NCBI RefSeq assembly: GCF_900117395.1
Contig: NZ_FPEG01000003.1
Location: 434,001-498,000 of the forward strand
Direction: 5' to 3'
Length of the DNA stretch: 64,000 bases
Source: Agrococcus sp. Marseille-P2731
GTDB taxonomy: Bacteria; Actinomycetota; Actinomycetes; Actinomycetales; Microbacteriaceae
The stretch's first letter is position 1. Every line of letters starts with the position of its first letter. The notes beneath the pieces were generated by a model. That model was given only the letters and a program-made list of their open reading frames with translations. It had not been told where the DNA came from and searched no databases. Below are positions 7,728 through 17,810 of the stretch, piece by piece. A program made the translations under genes and the position numbers.

Positions 7728-9179
7728 GTGGAGGTGACGCTCACCCAGGCGCTCACCTGGCTCTTCTTCGCGATCGACATCGCGCTGCGCCTGCTGGCGC
7801 TCGTCGTGGTGCCCTACAACCGCCGACCCGCCTCCGCGATCGCGTGGCTGCTCATCATCATGATCCAGCCGATCGCCGGTTGGATCGTCTTCGGCGTGCT
7901 CGGCAACACCCGCCTGCCGCGCGGCCGGCGCAAGAAGATGGCGGCCATCCAGGAGCTGATCCGCGAGAGCACGCTGAGCGTCGAGGACTCCCCCGCCGTC
8001 ACCGAGCGACCCGACTGGCTCCCGGGCGTGCTGGAGCTGAACCGCGGCCTCTCGTCGATGCCGCACGTCGGCCCGACGAAGGCTCTCGTCATCGACGAGT
8101 TCGACGACCAGCTCGCCGCGATGGCCCGCCGGATCGACGAGGCGACCCGCTTCGTGCACGTCGAGTTCTACCTCATCGTCGCCTCGAAGCGCACCGAGGT
8201 GTTCTTCGACGCCCTCGAGCGCGCGGCCGCCCGCGGCGTCACCGTGCGCGTGCTCGTCGACCACCTCACGAGCATCCGCTACCCGCGCCGCAAGCAGACG
8301 GTCGCCCGCCTGCGGGCGATGGGCGCAGAACTGCGGGACATGGTGCCGCTGCGCCCGTGGCGCGGCGAGTGGCAGCGACCCGACCTGCGCAATCACCGCA
8401 AGCTCGTCGTCATCGACGGCGACGTGGGCTTCACCGGCTCGCTCAACCTCGTCGACCCCTCCTACCTCTGGCGCAAGAACATCCGCCGCGGGCTCCAGTG
8501 GCGCGACTCCTGGGTCGAGCTCGAGGGACCCTCGGTCGTCGCGCTCGACGTGCTCTTCTGGTCGGACTGGTGGGCCGAGACCAACGAGCTCGTGGAGCTC
8601 GCCAGCCGAGCCCGCGCCACCGATGGCGATCTCAACGCCTCCGTCGTGCCCTCGGGCCCGGGCTTCGAGGGCGAGATCAACCTGCGCATCTTCCTCGAGC
8701 TCGTGCACGCGGCAGAGCGCCGCATCACGATCGTGAGCCCCTACTTCGTGCCCGACGAGGCCATGCGCTACGCCATCACCTCGGCGGCGATGCGCGGCAT
8801 CGAGGTGGAGCTGTTCGCGAGCGAGGTCGGCGATCAGTTCTGGACCTACCACGCGCAGCGCAGCTACTACGAGGAGCTGCTGCGAGCGGGTGTGAAGATC
8901 ACGCTCTTCGCCAAGCCGACGGTGCTGCACTCGAAGTTCATGACCTTCGACGACCGCGTCTCGGTCATCGGCTCCTCGAACATCGACATGCGCTCGTTCG
9001 GCCTGAACTTCGAGGTGTCGATGCTCATCGAGGGCGCCTCGATGGTCGATCAGCTGCAGGCGACGGTGGATGCGTACCGGCGGCAGTCGACGGAGCTGAC
9101 GCTCGAGGCGTGGATGGCCAGGCCGCGCATCGCCCAGGCCTTCGACAGCATCGCGCGCCTCACCTCTGCGCTGCAGTAG
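7728..9179 (+). CDS. cls: Cardiolipin synthase (phospholipase D family)
   Basis: Membrane phospholipid synthase that condenses phosphatidylglycerol to cardiolipin, 483 aa. Two N-terminal transmembrane segments (about 5-25 and 38-58) with an intervening NRRPASAIAWLL are typical of the Cls N-domain. Two HKD motifs are present: NHRKLVVIDGDVGFTGSLN (about 222-240) and HSKFMTFDDRVSVIGSSN (about 402-420). The start is GTG at 7728; GTG at 7734 is an alternative. It probably shares the leaderless transcript of the yajQ gene. Confidence 0.93.
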   Translation: MEVTLTQALTWLFFAIDIALRLLALVVVPYNRRPASAIAWLLIIMIQPIAGWIVFGVLGNTRLPRGRRKKMAAIQELIRESTLSVEDSPAVTERPDWLPGVLELNRGLSSMPHVGPTKALVIDEFDDQLAAMARRIDEATRFVHVEFYLIVASKRTEVFFDALERAAARGVTVRVLVDHLTSIRYPRRKQTVARLRAMGAELRDMVPLRPWRGEWQRPDLRNHRKLVVIDGDVGFTGSLNLVDPSYLWRKNIRRGLQWRDSWVELEGPSVVALDVLFWSDWWAETNELVELASRARATDGDLNASVVPSGPGFEGEINLRIFLELVHAAERRITIVSPYFVPDEAMRYAITSAAMRGIEVELFASEVGDQFWTYHAQRSYYEELLRAGVKITLFAKPTVLHSKFMTFDDRVSVIGSSNIDMRSFGLNFEVSMLIEGASMVDQLQATVDAYRRQSTELTLEAWMARPRIAQAFDSIARLTSALQ

Positions 9180-9185
9180 CCGCCG

Positions 9186-10025
9186 TCAGGTGAGCAGCAT
9201 CGCGAGGGCGACGGCCAGCGCGAAGCCGATGACGACGATGCGCAGCAGCCAGCTCGGCACGCGGCGCGAGAGCCAGCCGCCCAGCAGACCGCCGAGCAGC
9301 GAGGCGCCCAGCATGATCGCGACGACGCCCCAGTGGATGAGCGGCGAGAACGCCAGGATGATCGCTCCGGTGCCGTTGATGACGGCGGCCATGATGTTCT
9401 TGAGGGCGTTGTGGTGCTGCAGGGTGTCGTGGATGACGAGGCCGAGCAGCGCGAGCATCATGATGCCGATGCCGGCACCGAAGTAGCAGCCGTAGGCGCC
9501 GATGAGCACGAAGGCGGCCTTGGCGGGCCAGCCGCCGGTGTGGTCTCGTGACGCGAGCGCCTCCGGCGCGCGCTCCTCGACCGGCGGGGCGGCGAGCGCC
9601 TCCGGCGCGCGCTCCTCGACCGGCGGGGCGGTGTCAGCGGCGGAGCGGTTGAGGCGCTTCGTGAGGGCTGGCTGGATCGCGAAGAGCGCGGCCGCCAGCA
9701 GCACGAGCCACGGCACGATCTCGGTGAACGCGGCCGAGGGCGTCACGAGCAGCAGCACCGCACCGATCACGCCGCCGATCGCCGCGAAGGGCGCGTTGAC
9801 GACGAAGCGCCGGCGCTGGCGGCGCAGCTCGTCTCGGTAGCTCCAGGCACCGCCGAGCGTGCCGAACAGCAGGCCGATCGACGACGTCATGTTGGCAGCG
9901 AGCGGGCTCATGCCTGCGGCGAGCATCGCCGGGAAGGTGATGAGGGTGCCGCCGCCGGCCGCCGCGTTGATGGCGCCGGCGCCGACCGCCGCGAGGGCGA
10001 TCAGGAGGTAGCCGGTCAGGTCCAT
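9186..10025 (-). CDS. Sulfite exporter TauE/SafE family permease
   Basis: Multi-pass membrane protein, 279 aa, with the family signature GAGAINAAAGGGTLITFP near the N-terminus and a similar C-terminal half (YFGAGIGIMMLALLGLV). It probably exports small organosulfur or carboxylate anions; substrate unknown. The central cytoplasmic loop (about residues 128-160) holds two identical copies of APPVEERAPEALA, encoded by a 39-bp tandem repeat that belongs to a dispersed element. Without it the loop would be near normal length. No promoter box or ribosome site is visible, because a second copy of the element fills the 55-base gap upstream. Confidence 0.88.
   Translation of the reverse strand: MDLTGYLLIALAAVGAGAINAAAGGGTLITFPAMLAAGMSPLAANMTSSIGLLFGTLGGAWSYRDELRRQRRRFVVNAPFAAIGGVIGAVLLLVTPSAAFTEIVPWLVLLAAALFAIQPALTKRLNRSAADTAPPVEERAPEALAAPPVEERAPEALASRDHTGGWPAKAAFVLIGAYGCYFGAGIGIMMLALLGLVIHDTLQHHNALKNIMAAVINGTGAIILAFSPLIHWGVVAIMLGASLLGGLLGGWLSRRVPSWLLRIVVIGFALAVALAMLLT
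9542..9590. repeat. Dispersed repeat element, copy inside the TauE gene
   Basis: Begins GGTCTCGTGACGCG and continues with an internally complementary AGCGC...GCGCT core and CTCCTCGACCGGC. It matches 10030-10078 with only about three differences, and the first 14 bases recur at 56279. Here it is in frame and translated. Confidence 0.85.
9553..9630. repeat. Exact 39-bp tandem duplication inside the TauE coding sequence
   Basis: Units 9553-9591 and 9592-9630 are identical base for base. 39 bp is 13 codons, so the frame is kept and the protein carries the same 13 residues twice. The unit is the distal part of the dispersed element starting at 9542. Confidence 0.95.
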
Positions 10026-10029
10026 GCTG

Positions 10030-10078
10030 GGTCTCGTGACGCGTGCGCCTGCGGCGCGCGCTCCTCGACCGGCAGGGG
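10030..10078. repeat. Dispersed repeat element, intergenic copy
   Basis: Second copy of the GGTCTCGTGACGCG element. It fills nearly the whole gap between the reductase stop (10081) and the TauE start (10025). The internal complementarity suggests a stem in RNA or single-stranded DNA. Confidence 0.85.
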
Positions 10079-10080
10079 AG

Positions 10081-11433
<1,353 letters not shown>

Positions 11434-11488
11434 GGTTCTCCTTCAGCGAGGGGCGGCAGCGCCGCGGGGGTTTCAGCGGGTTGCGGTC

Positions 11489-12499
11489 TTAGCGGGTGCG
11501 AGCCACGACGTGCTCGGCGAAGGCCTCGAGGCCGCGGCGCACCGTGCCGGCCGGCAACGGCCGCAGCGCCTCGAGCGCCCTGCGCTGGAAGCGCTCAGCC
11601 TCGGCGATCGACTCGCGGACGACCTCGTGGGTCGCGAGCTCGGCGATCGCGGCAGCCAGGTCGGCGTCGTCCGCGGGCGACTCGAGGCGGGCGCGCAGCG
11701 CCACGGATGCCGCATCGTCGCGCTTCGCCAGCAGCAGCACCGGCAGCGTCCGCACGCCGGCGCGCACGTCGTTGCCCTGATCCTTGCCCGTCGCCGGGTC
11801 GGCGGAGAGGTCGATGACGTCGTCCACCAGCTGGAACGCGACGCCGATGCGCTCCCCGAACTCGCGGAGCGGCTGGCGCAGGGCCTGATCGGCGCCACTG
11901 ACGACGATGCCGAGCTCAGCGGCGGCGGCGATGAGCGAGCCCGTCTTGTCGCTGAGCACCTGCAGGTAGTGCGCGACGGGATCGGCCTCGCCCGGGCCGA
12001 GCGTCTCGTGCAGCTGGCCGAGGCAGAGCCGCTCGAAGGTGCGCGCCTGCAGCTCGGCAACCTCGCCGCCGAGCGGGGCCGACACGGCGCCGGCGCGGGC
12101 GAAGAGCAGGTCGCCCGCGAGGATCGCGACCGAGTTGCTCCACACGACGTGGGCCGCGGGCACCCCGCGACGGGTGTCGGCCTCGTCCATGACGTCGTCG
12201 TGGTACAGGCTCGCGAGATGCGTGATCTCGACGACCTGGGCGGCCGCGAGCACATCGTCGTCGATGCCCCTGCCAAGGTGCGCGGCGAGCAGGAGGAGCA
12301 GCGGCCTGGCGCGCTTGCCGCCAGCCTCGTTCAGGTACCGCGTCACCGCATCCGCCACCGGATCGGCGATCTGCAGGTGCGCAGCCAGGAGCGTCTCGAG
12401 CCGCTCGAGGCCCGACTCGACGGCGTCGACGACGCGCTTGTCCGCGGGCATCGCGAAGCGCGCCCCGCGCAGCCCGAAGGCCGAGGTGACCGAGGCCAT
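11489..12499 (-). CDS. All-trans polyprenyl diphosphate synthase (quinone side chain)
   Basis: Makes the polyprenyl diphosphate chain attached to the naphthoquinone by MenA; 336 aa, alpha-helical class I prenyltransferase. The first aspartate-rich motif DDVMDEAD (about 113-120), GGKRARP upstream, and the second motif DDVIDLSADPATGKDQGND (about 241-259) are intact. The ATG at 12499 shares one base with the TGA of menG (TGATG), so the two are translationally coupled. Chain length (C40-C50) cannot be set from sequence alone. Confidence 0.9.
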   Translation of the reverse strand: MASVTSAFGLRGARFAMPADKRVVDAVESGLERLETLLAAHLQIADPVADAVTRYLNEAGGKRARPLLLLLAAHLGRGIDDDVLAAAQVVEITHLASLYHDDVMDEADTRRGVPAAHVVWSNSVAILAGDLLFARAGAVSAPLGGEVAELQARTFERLCLGQLHETLGPGEADPVAHYLQVLSDKTGSLIAAAAELGIVVSGADQALRQPLREFGERIGVAFQLVDDVIDLSADPATGKDQGNDVRAGVRTLPVLLLAKRDDAASVALRARLESPADDADLAAAIAELATHEVVRESIAEAERFQRRALEALRPLPAGTVRRGLEAFAEHVVARTR

Positions 12500-13251
12500 C
12501 AGGCGTCCTGCTCCTCCGGCTGGGCGTGGCGGGCGAGGCGCATGGCGCTCGTGATCTCGGTGGGCTTGCGGCCGCGGTGCAGCGCGACGACACCCATCGT
12601 GAGGTTGCGGTGCGCGACGCGCGTGAAGCCGGCCGTGCGGATCCACTGGGACAGCGTCTGCTGGTCGGGCCATGCCTGGATCGACTCGACCAGGTAGCGG
12701 TAGGACTCGGGGTTGCTGCTGGCAGCCTTCGCGAAGCCGGGCAGTGCCGTGCGCATGTAGAACTCGTACCCCTTGCGCACGACGTTCACGGGGGGCTGCG
12801 AGAACTCGCAGACGACGAGGCGGCCGCCCGGCTTCAGCACGCGGAGGAACTCGCTGAGCGCCGCGCGCGGGTGCTGCACGTTGCGCAGGCCGAAGGAGAT
12901 GGTCACGGCTTCGAAGGTGTCCGCCTCGAACGGCAGCTCCTCGGCTGAGCCGTGCACGAACTCGATGTCGGGGTGCCTGCGCCGGCCCTCGTCGATCATG
13001 CCCTGGCTGAGGTCGAGCGCGGTGACGAGCGCCCCGGCCTTCGCCATCGGCGCGGCGGATGCCCCGGTGCCGGCGGCGACGTCCAGGATCCGCTCCCCCG
13101 CCTGCGGCCGCACGGCGCGCTGCATGTGGATGCGCCAGAGCTTGTCGTTGCCGCCCGACATCAGGGAGTTCAGCAGGTCGTAGCGCTTGGCCGTCGCGTC
13201 GAACATGCCCGCAACCTCGTCCGGGTCCTTCTGCATGTCTGCTCGGCTCAC
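12499..13251 (-). CDS. menG: Demethylmenaquinone methyltransferase MenG (UbiE family)
   Basis: Final step of menaquinone synthesis: SAM-dependent C-methylation of demethylmenaquinone; 250 aa. Visible motifs are FDATAKRYDLLNSLMSGGND near the N-terminus, SAM motif I ILDVAAGTGASA (about 56-67), ISFGLRNV (about 117-124) and the post-motif FLRVLKPGGRLVVCEFS. GTG at 13251 follows a TAGGAT box by 6 bases (13258-13263), so the mRNA is probably leaderless. It is divergent from menF, whose own box lies about 70 bases away. Confidence 0.95.
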   Translation of the reverse strand: MSRADMQKDPDEVAGMFDATAKRYDLLNSLMSGGNDKLWRIHMQRAVRPQAGERILDVAAGTGASAAPMAKAGALVTALDLSQGMIDEGRRRHPDIEFVHGSAEELPFEADTFEAVTISFGLRNVQHPRAALSEFLRVLKPGGRLVVCEFSQPPVNVVRKGYEFYMRTALPGFAKAASSNPESYRYLVESIQAWPDQQTLSQWIRTAGFTRVAHRNLTMGVVALHRGRKPTEITSAMRLARHAQPEEQDA

Positions 13252-13337
13252 CCCTCCATCCTAGGCTCCCGCGCGTGCGCGCTCCCCGGGTGCTCGCGTC
13301 GACGCCGAGGGAGGGCGCCTCGGCGTAGGCTTGGAGC

Positions 13338-14546
13338 ATGCCAGGCCTGCGGGTGCGCTCCGAGCGCGCGGAGCTCGGGCGCCTGCTGGAGCACGCGGAT
13401 CCGCGGTTCCCGCTCGCCGTCCGACGCGGCGCCGACGGCATCGTCGGGCGCGGCGAGGCCCTGCGGCTCGAGTTCCACGGCGCCTCTCGATTCACCGAGG
13501 CGGCGGATGCGTGGCGCGCGGTCGCGCGCGCGGCCACGGTCGAGGATCCGGTCGGGGTGCCCGGCACCGGCCTGATCGCCTTCGGCGCCTTCGCCTTCGA
13601 CGACCGGTCGAGCGCGACGAGCGTGCTGATCGTGCCGCAGGTCGTGGTCGGCCGCCGGGGCGATGACGAGTGGATCACCTGGATCGGCGACGAGGGCCGT
13701 CTGCACCCGACCGCGGTCGACGAGGTGCGCGTCGAGCTCGCGGACGGCGCGATCGACGGCGAGCGCTACCGCGCCGTCGTGGCCGAGGCGACCGAGCGCA
13801 TCCGTGCCGGTGCTGCCGAGAAGGTGGTCGTCGCCCGTGATCGCGTCGGGCAGCTGCCGGAGGGCGGCGACGTGCGCTCGGTGGCCGTCGGCCTCGTGCA
13901 GCGCTACCCCGATGCCGTGACCTACGCCGTCGACGGGCTGATCGGCGCGAGTCCCGAGACGCTGATCGCCGCGCACCGCGGGCACTTCTTCTCGCGGGTG
14001 CTCGCCGGCACCGCTGCTCGCGGCGCCACCCCCGCGCTCGACGCGGAGATCGCAGAATCGCTCGCCTCCGGAGACAAGGACCTGCGCGAGCACCGCTACG
14101 CAGCCGACTCGGCGATGGCGGTGCTGCGCGACCTCGCTCCGGACGCGCGCGCGTCGGAGCCGTTCCCGCTGCGGCTGCCGAACCTCTGGCACCTCGCGAC
14201 CGACATCACCGGCACCCTCGGCGACCGATCGACGCTCGACGTGCTCGCGCTGCTGCACCCGACTGCCGCGGTGGCCGGCACGCCGCGCGCCGCGTCGCTC
14301 GCGATCATCCGCGAGCTCGAGGGCGTCGACAGGGGCCGCTACGCGGGTCCGGTCGGATGGATCGACCAGCAGGGCGGTGGCGAGTGGGTGATCGCGCTGC
14401 GCGGCGCCGACATCGCGGCCGACGGCTCGATCCGAGCGTTCGCCGGTGCCGGCATCGTCGCGGGCAGCGATCCCGACGCCGAGCTCGCCGAGACGGCCGT
14501 GAAGCTGCGGCCGATCACCGACGCGCTCGCCGACCCGCTGCCCTGA
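13338..14546 (+). CDS. menF: Isochorismate synthase MenF
   Basis: Chorismate to isochorismate, the entry step to menaquinone; 402 aa, chorismate-binding fold in the C-terminal two thirds. Conserved elements are AAEKVVVARD (about 156-165), YAVDGLIGASPETLI, LAGTAARG, LLHPTAAVAGTPR (about 312-324), YAGPVGWID and RGADI. ATG at 13338 is preceded by TAGGCT with a 6-base spacer. Salicylate or anthranilate synthase is unlikely given the men neighbours. Confidence 0.9.
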   Translation: MPGLRVRSERAELGRLLEHADPRFPLAVRRGADGIVGRGEALRLEFHGASRFTEAADAWRAVARAATVEDPVGVPGTGLIAFGAFAFDDRSSATSVLIVPQVVVGRRGDDEWITWIGDEGRLHPTAVDEVRVELADGAIDGERYRAVVAEATERIRAGAAEKVVVARDRVGQLPEGGDVRSVAVGLVQRYPDAVTYAVDGLIGASPETLIAAHRGHFFSRVLAGTAARGATPALDAEIAESLASGDKDLREHRYAADSAMAVLRDLAPDARASEPFPLRLPNLWHLATDITGTLGDRSTLDVLALLHPTAAVAGTPRAASLAIIRELEGVDRGRYAGPVGWIDQQGGGEWVIALRGADIAADGSIRAFAGAGIVAGSDPDAELAETAVKLRPITDALADPLP

Positions 14547-14577
14547 GCAGCGGACGAGCTGCGCGCCGCTCCTCGCG

Positions 14578-15639
14578 CTACATCGCCTGCTTGTCGAGCT
14601 TGGCCTTCTTGGCACCCTTCGACTGCTTGCCGCTCTTGGGCTTCTTGCGCTCCTTGGCCTGCTTGTCGCCCTTGCGCCGCTCGTCGGCCTTCCGCTTCTT
14701 GCCGCCCTTGGCCTTCTTGCGCTTGCCGGTCTGCTTGCCCTGCTCCGACGGCGCAGCCGCGTCATCGGGCGCTGGCTCCTCGCCGGCCTCCGGCAACGTC
14801 ACGTCGCCCGTCGCCAGCAGCCGCTCGCGCTCGACCTCCACGTCGAAGTCCGCCGTCGGCCACTGCGGATCGACCGCCTCGAGCGCCTCGAGCAGCAGCT
14901 CGCGCACGGCGAGCCGCGCGTACCACTTGCGGTCGGCGGGCACGACGTGCCACGGGGCGCCGACGCGGGCCGTGCGGTTGATGGCGACCTGGTAGGCCTC
15001 CATGTAGTCGTCCCAGCGCTCGCGCTCGTCGACGTCGCCCGGGTTGTACTTCCAGTGCTTGTCGGGCCGGTCGATGCGCTCCAGCAGCCGCGAGCCCTGC
15101 TCGGCGCGCGAGATGTGCAGCATGACCTTGACGAGCCGGATGCCGCGCTCCGCGACCTCGCGCTCGAACTCGACGATGCGGCCGTAGCGCTCCTGGATCT
15201 CATCTGCCGGCGAGAGCTGCCGCACGCGATGGATCAGCACGTCCTCGTAGTGCGAGCGGTCGAAGACCCCGATCATGCCGGGCTGCGGCAGCGCCTGCTC
15301 GATGCGCCAGAGGAAGTCGCGCTTGCGCTCCGCGGCGGTCGGCGCCTTGAACGAGGTGATCGCGACGCCCTGCGGGTCGACCTGCCCGATGACGTGGCGC
15401 ATGATGCCGCCCTTGCCAGAGGTGTCCATGCCCTGCACCATCAGCAGCACCGCATCCTGCGCCCCTGCGCGGCTCGCGGCGAAGAGCCGCTCCTGCAGCT
15501 CGGCCAGCCGCTCGACGCCCTCGGCGAGCGCCACCTGGCCCGCGAGCTTGTCGCCCGTGAAGCCGGGCGTGGATGCGGGATCCAGCTCCGCCAGCCGGAT
15601 CGAGCGGGTGATGCGGAGAGCGTCGGTGATCTCGGTCAT
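14578..15639 (-). CDS. Polyphosphate kinase 2 family protein with lysine-rich tail
   Basis: Phosphotransfer between polyphosphate and nucleotides, 353 aa. The Walker A-like GMDTSGKGG (about 70-78), lid region KAPTAAERKRDFLWR (about 98-112), Walker B-like VFDRSHYEDVL (about 125-135) and HWKYNPGDVDERERWDDY are all typical of PPK2. The last 65 or so residues are a low-complexity Lys/Arg tail outside the catalytic fold, likely binding polyphosphate or nucleic acid (inference). Its start at 15639 follows TAGTCT by 6 bases. It sits inside the men region but has no role in that pathway. Confidence 0.9.
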   Translation of the reverse strand: MTEITDALRITRSIRLAELDPASTPGFTGDKLAGQVALAEGVERLAELQERLFAASRAGAQDAVLLMVQGMDTSGKGGIMRHVIGQVDPQGVAITSFKAPTAAERKRDFLWRIEQALPQPGMIGVFDRSHYEDVLIHRVRQLSPADEIQERYGRIVEFEREVAERGIRLVKVMLHISRAEQGSRLLERIDRPDKHWKYNPGDVDERERWDDYMEAYQVAINRTARVGAPWHVVPADRKWYARLAVRELLLEALEAVDPQWPTADFDVEVERERLLATGDVTLPEAGEEPAPDDAAAPSEQGKQTGKRKKAKGGKKRKADERRKGDKQAKERKKPKSGKQSKGAKKAKLDKQAM

Positions 15640-15648
15640 GCGCCGAGA

Positions 15649-16941
15649 CTACTGCTGTGGCGCTCCGCGCTTGCCCCGGCCTCGGCCGGCGCCCCGATCG
15701 GCCTTGCTGCGCTTGGCCCTGCCGCGCTCGCCCCTGCCTTGCTTGGCGGCGCGTCGTCGCTCGGCCCTCGGCTCCGCGGTGCGCTCGCCCACCTGCACGC
15801 CCGGGCCGATCGCCCGGCCGATGCGGCCGTCGCGCGCGGGCTCGAGCTTGTTCGAGATGAACTTGCTCACCCAGTGCAGCTTCGGATCGGGATCGATGAG
15901 CAGCGTCTTCACCGCCAGCGTGGCCGGCAGCGCCAGCAGCGCGCCGACCGGTCCGAGCGCGAACGCCCAGACCAGCAGCGACAGGAAGGAGGTCGCGGGC
16001 GTGACGCCCACGGCGTCGCCCGCCACCTTGGGCTGGATCAGCGACTGCATGACGAAGTTGATGACGCTGAAGAGGATGGCCGTGAGCAGGGCGTTGAGCG
16101 GCCCGTTCGCGAGCAGCGCCATCAGCGTCGGCGGGATGACCCCGAGCACGAAGCCGACGTTCGGGATGTAGTTCGTGACGAACGCGAAGACCGCCCAGAC
16201 GAGCGCGAGCGGCACGCCGAGCGCGGTGAGCGCGACGAAGTCGAGCACCGACACGATCAGGCCGAAGATCGTCGCGACCACCCAGTAGCGCTGCACGCCG
16301 GCCGCGAAGTGGTCGATGCCGCGCACGATGCCCGGGTTGGAGGCGGCGATGCGCTTGATGCGCTCCGGCAGCCCCATCGAATCCCAGCAGAGGAAGAAGA
16401 TGACGACGAACAGCGTCGCGAGGAACGCGAGCGCCACACCGGCGTCGGAGGCCACCATCCCGACCGCGCTGGCGATGGCGCTCGGGCTGAAGGCGTTCTG
16501 CAGCTGCTGCAGCGCCTCGTCCTGCGAGATGCCGAGCGACTCGAGCCACACGAGCGTGTCGCGATACATGCGGTTGAACTCGGCCGAGTAGCCCGGCAGC
16601 TCGACGACGAGCGACTGCACGGACCAGTAGATGGACCACAGCAGCGCGATCAGGAAGGCGTAGACCGTCAGCAGCGACGCGAGCGCTGCCAGCACCTTGG
16701 GCGTGCCGATGCGCAGCAGCCACTGCTGCAGCGGCATCACCGCGATCACGAGGTTGAAGCCGAGGAAGACGGGCGCGACGAACGTGCTCACCTGGCTGAG
16801 CAGGATCAACACGGCGATCACCGCGATGATCGACAGCAGCACGATGAGGGTGCGCGGCAGCATCCAGCGCTGCGCGTCCTCCGCCGTCATCTGCGGCACC
16901 GGAGGCGGAGCAGGGGTGCGACGCTGCCACGGCCAGCGCAT
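15649..16941 (-). CDS. AI-2E family transporter
   Basis: Multi-pass membrane protein of the AI-2 exporter/PerM family, 430 aa, with about eight hydrophobic segments between residues 28 and 345. Family marks are FLGFNLVIAVMPLQQWLLR, the long soluble section before VVIFFLCWDS, NYIPNVGFVLGVIPP (about 240-254) and SLIQPKVAGDAVGV (about 291-304). The C-terminal 75 residues are Arg/Lys-rich and cytoplasmic. The ATG overlaps the SDR stop by one base (TGATG). Actual substrate unknown. Confidence 0.88.
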   Translation of the reverse strand: MRWPWQRRTPAPPPVPQMTAEDAQRWMLPRTLIVLLSIIAVIAVLILLSQVSTFVAPVFLGFNLVIAVMPLQQWLLRIGTPKVLAALASLLTVYAFLIALLWSIYWSVQSLVVELPGYSAEFNRMYRDTLVWLESLGISQDEALQQLQNAFSPSAIASAVGMVASDAGVALAFLATLFVVIFFLCWDSMGLPERIKRIAASNPGIVRGIDHFAAGVQRYWVVATIFGLIVSVLDFVALTALGVPLALVWAVFAFVTNYIPNVGFVLGVIPPTLMALLANGPLNALLTAILFSVINFVMQSLIQPKVAGDAVGVTPATSFLSLLVWAFALGPVGALLALPATLAVKTLLIDPDPKLHWVSKFISNKLEPARDGRIGRAIGPGVQVGERTAEPRAERRRAAKQGRGERGRAKRSKADRGAGRGRGKRGAPQQ

Positions 16942-17810
16942 CAGCGGCCGCGCTCTCGATCGGCGGGCGGCGCGGCGGCCGGCCGCCCGCGGAACCCGTC
17001 CATGCCCTCGTTGACGCCCAGCGCATCCGCCACCCAGTCGCCGACCGCGGTCGGCAGCGCCTTGATCGCCGGCACCAGTCGCACGAGCGGCGGCAGGGCC
17101 AGCAGCGCTCGGCGCGACTCGATCGCGCCGAGGATCTGCGTGGCGACGCGCGCCTGCGACAGGATCGGCAGCAGCGCGGGCACCCGCGTCGTGACGCCCT
17201 CGAACATGCCGGTGTCGATGTAGTAGGGCGCCACGGTGAGCGCCGTGATGGGTGACCCCTGCTTGCGCAGCTCGGCGCGCAGCGACTCCATGAACCCGAC
17301 GGCGGCGAACTTGCTGGCTGCGTAGTCGGTCTGCCCGGCGACGCCGATGAAGCCCGCCGCGCTCGCGACCGTGACGATGCGACCCCTGCCGGCGTCGCGC
17401 ATCGCCGGCAGCAGCGCGCGCGTGACGAGCATGGGCGCGATCGCGTTGACGCGCATCGTCAGGTCGATCTGCGCGGCCGTCAGCTCGGTGAGCGGCTTGC
17501 CGGAGACCACGCCCGCGTTGTTCACGAGCACGTCGACGGGGCCGAGCATGAGGGTCTCGGCGGCGGCGAGCTCGATCGCGTCGGCGTCGGCGAGGTCGAC
17601 GACCACGACGGTGCCGCGGCCGCCGGCGCCGTGCACCTCGCTGGAGACGCGGCGCGCTGCCGCCTCGTCGCGATCCCAGATGACGACGTGCGCGCCCTTG
17701 CGGGCTGCCCCGAGCGCGACGAGCCTGCCGATGCCGCTCGCGGCTCCGGTGATGACCATGGTCGTCCCCGCGTCGATGCGGGTCGCGGCCACCCCGTCAG
17801 CGCTGCGCAT
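16941..17810 (-). CDS. Short-chain dehydrogenase/reductase
   Basis: NAD(P)-dependent oxidoreductase with a classical Rossmann fold, 289 aa. The cofactor motif TGAASGIG (about 22-29), NNAG (about 98-101), catalytic Ser in VASAAGF (about 150) and YAASK (about 163-167) are present. Reaction unknown. It is coupled to its neighbours: its start overlaps the end of menD by 14 bases and its stop overlaps the AI-2E gene by one base, so all three are probably on one transcript. I see no evidence that it acts in quinone synthesis. Confidence 0.85.
   Translation of the reverse strand: MRSADGVAATRIDAGTTMVITGAASGIGRLVALGAARKGAHVVIWDRDEAAARRVSSEVHGAGGRGTVVVVDLADADAIELAAAETLMLGPVDVLVNNAGVVSGKPLTELTAAQIDLTMRVNAIAPMLVTRALLPAMRDAGRGRIVTVASAAGFIGVAGQTDYAASKFAAVGFMESLRAELRKQGSPITALTVAPYYIDTGMFEGVTTRVPALLPILSQARVATQILGAIESRRALLALPPLVRLVPAIKALPTAVGDWVADALGVNEGMDGFRGRPAAAPPADRERGR

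Noticed and set aside
9553-9630. Possible CRISPR array
   Set aside because: Only two copies, directly abutting without a spacer, inside a coding frame; no cas genes.
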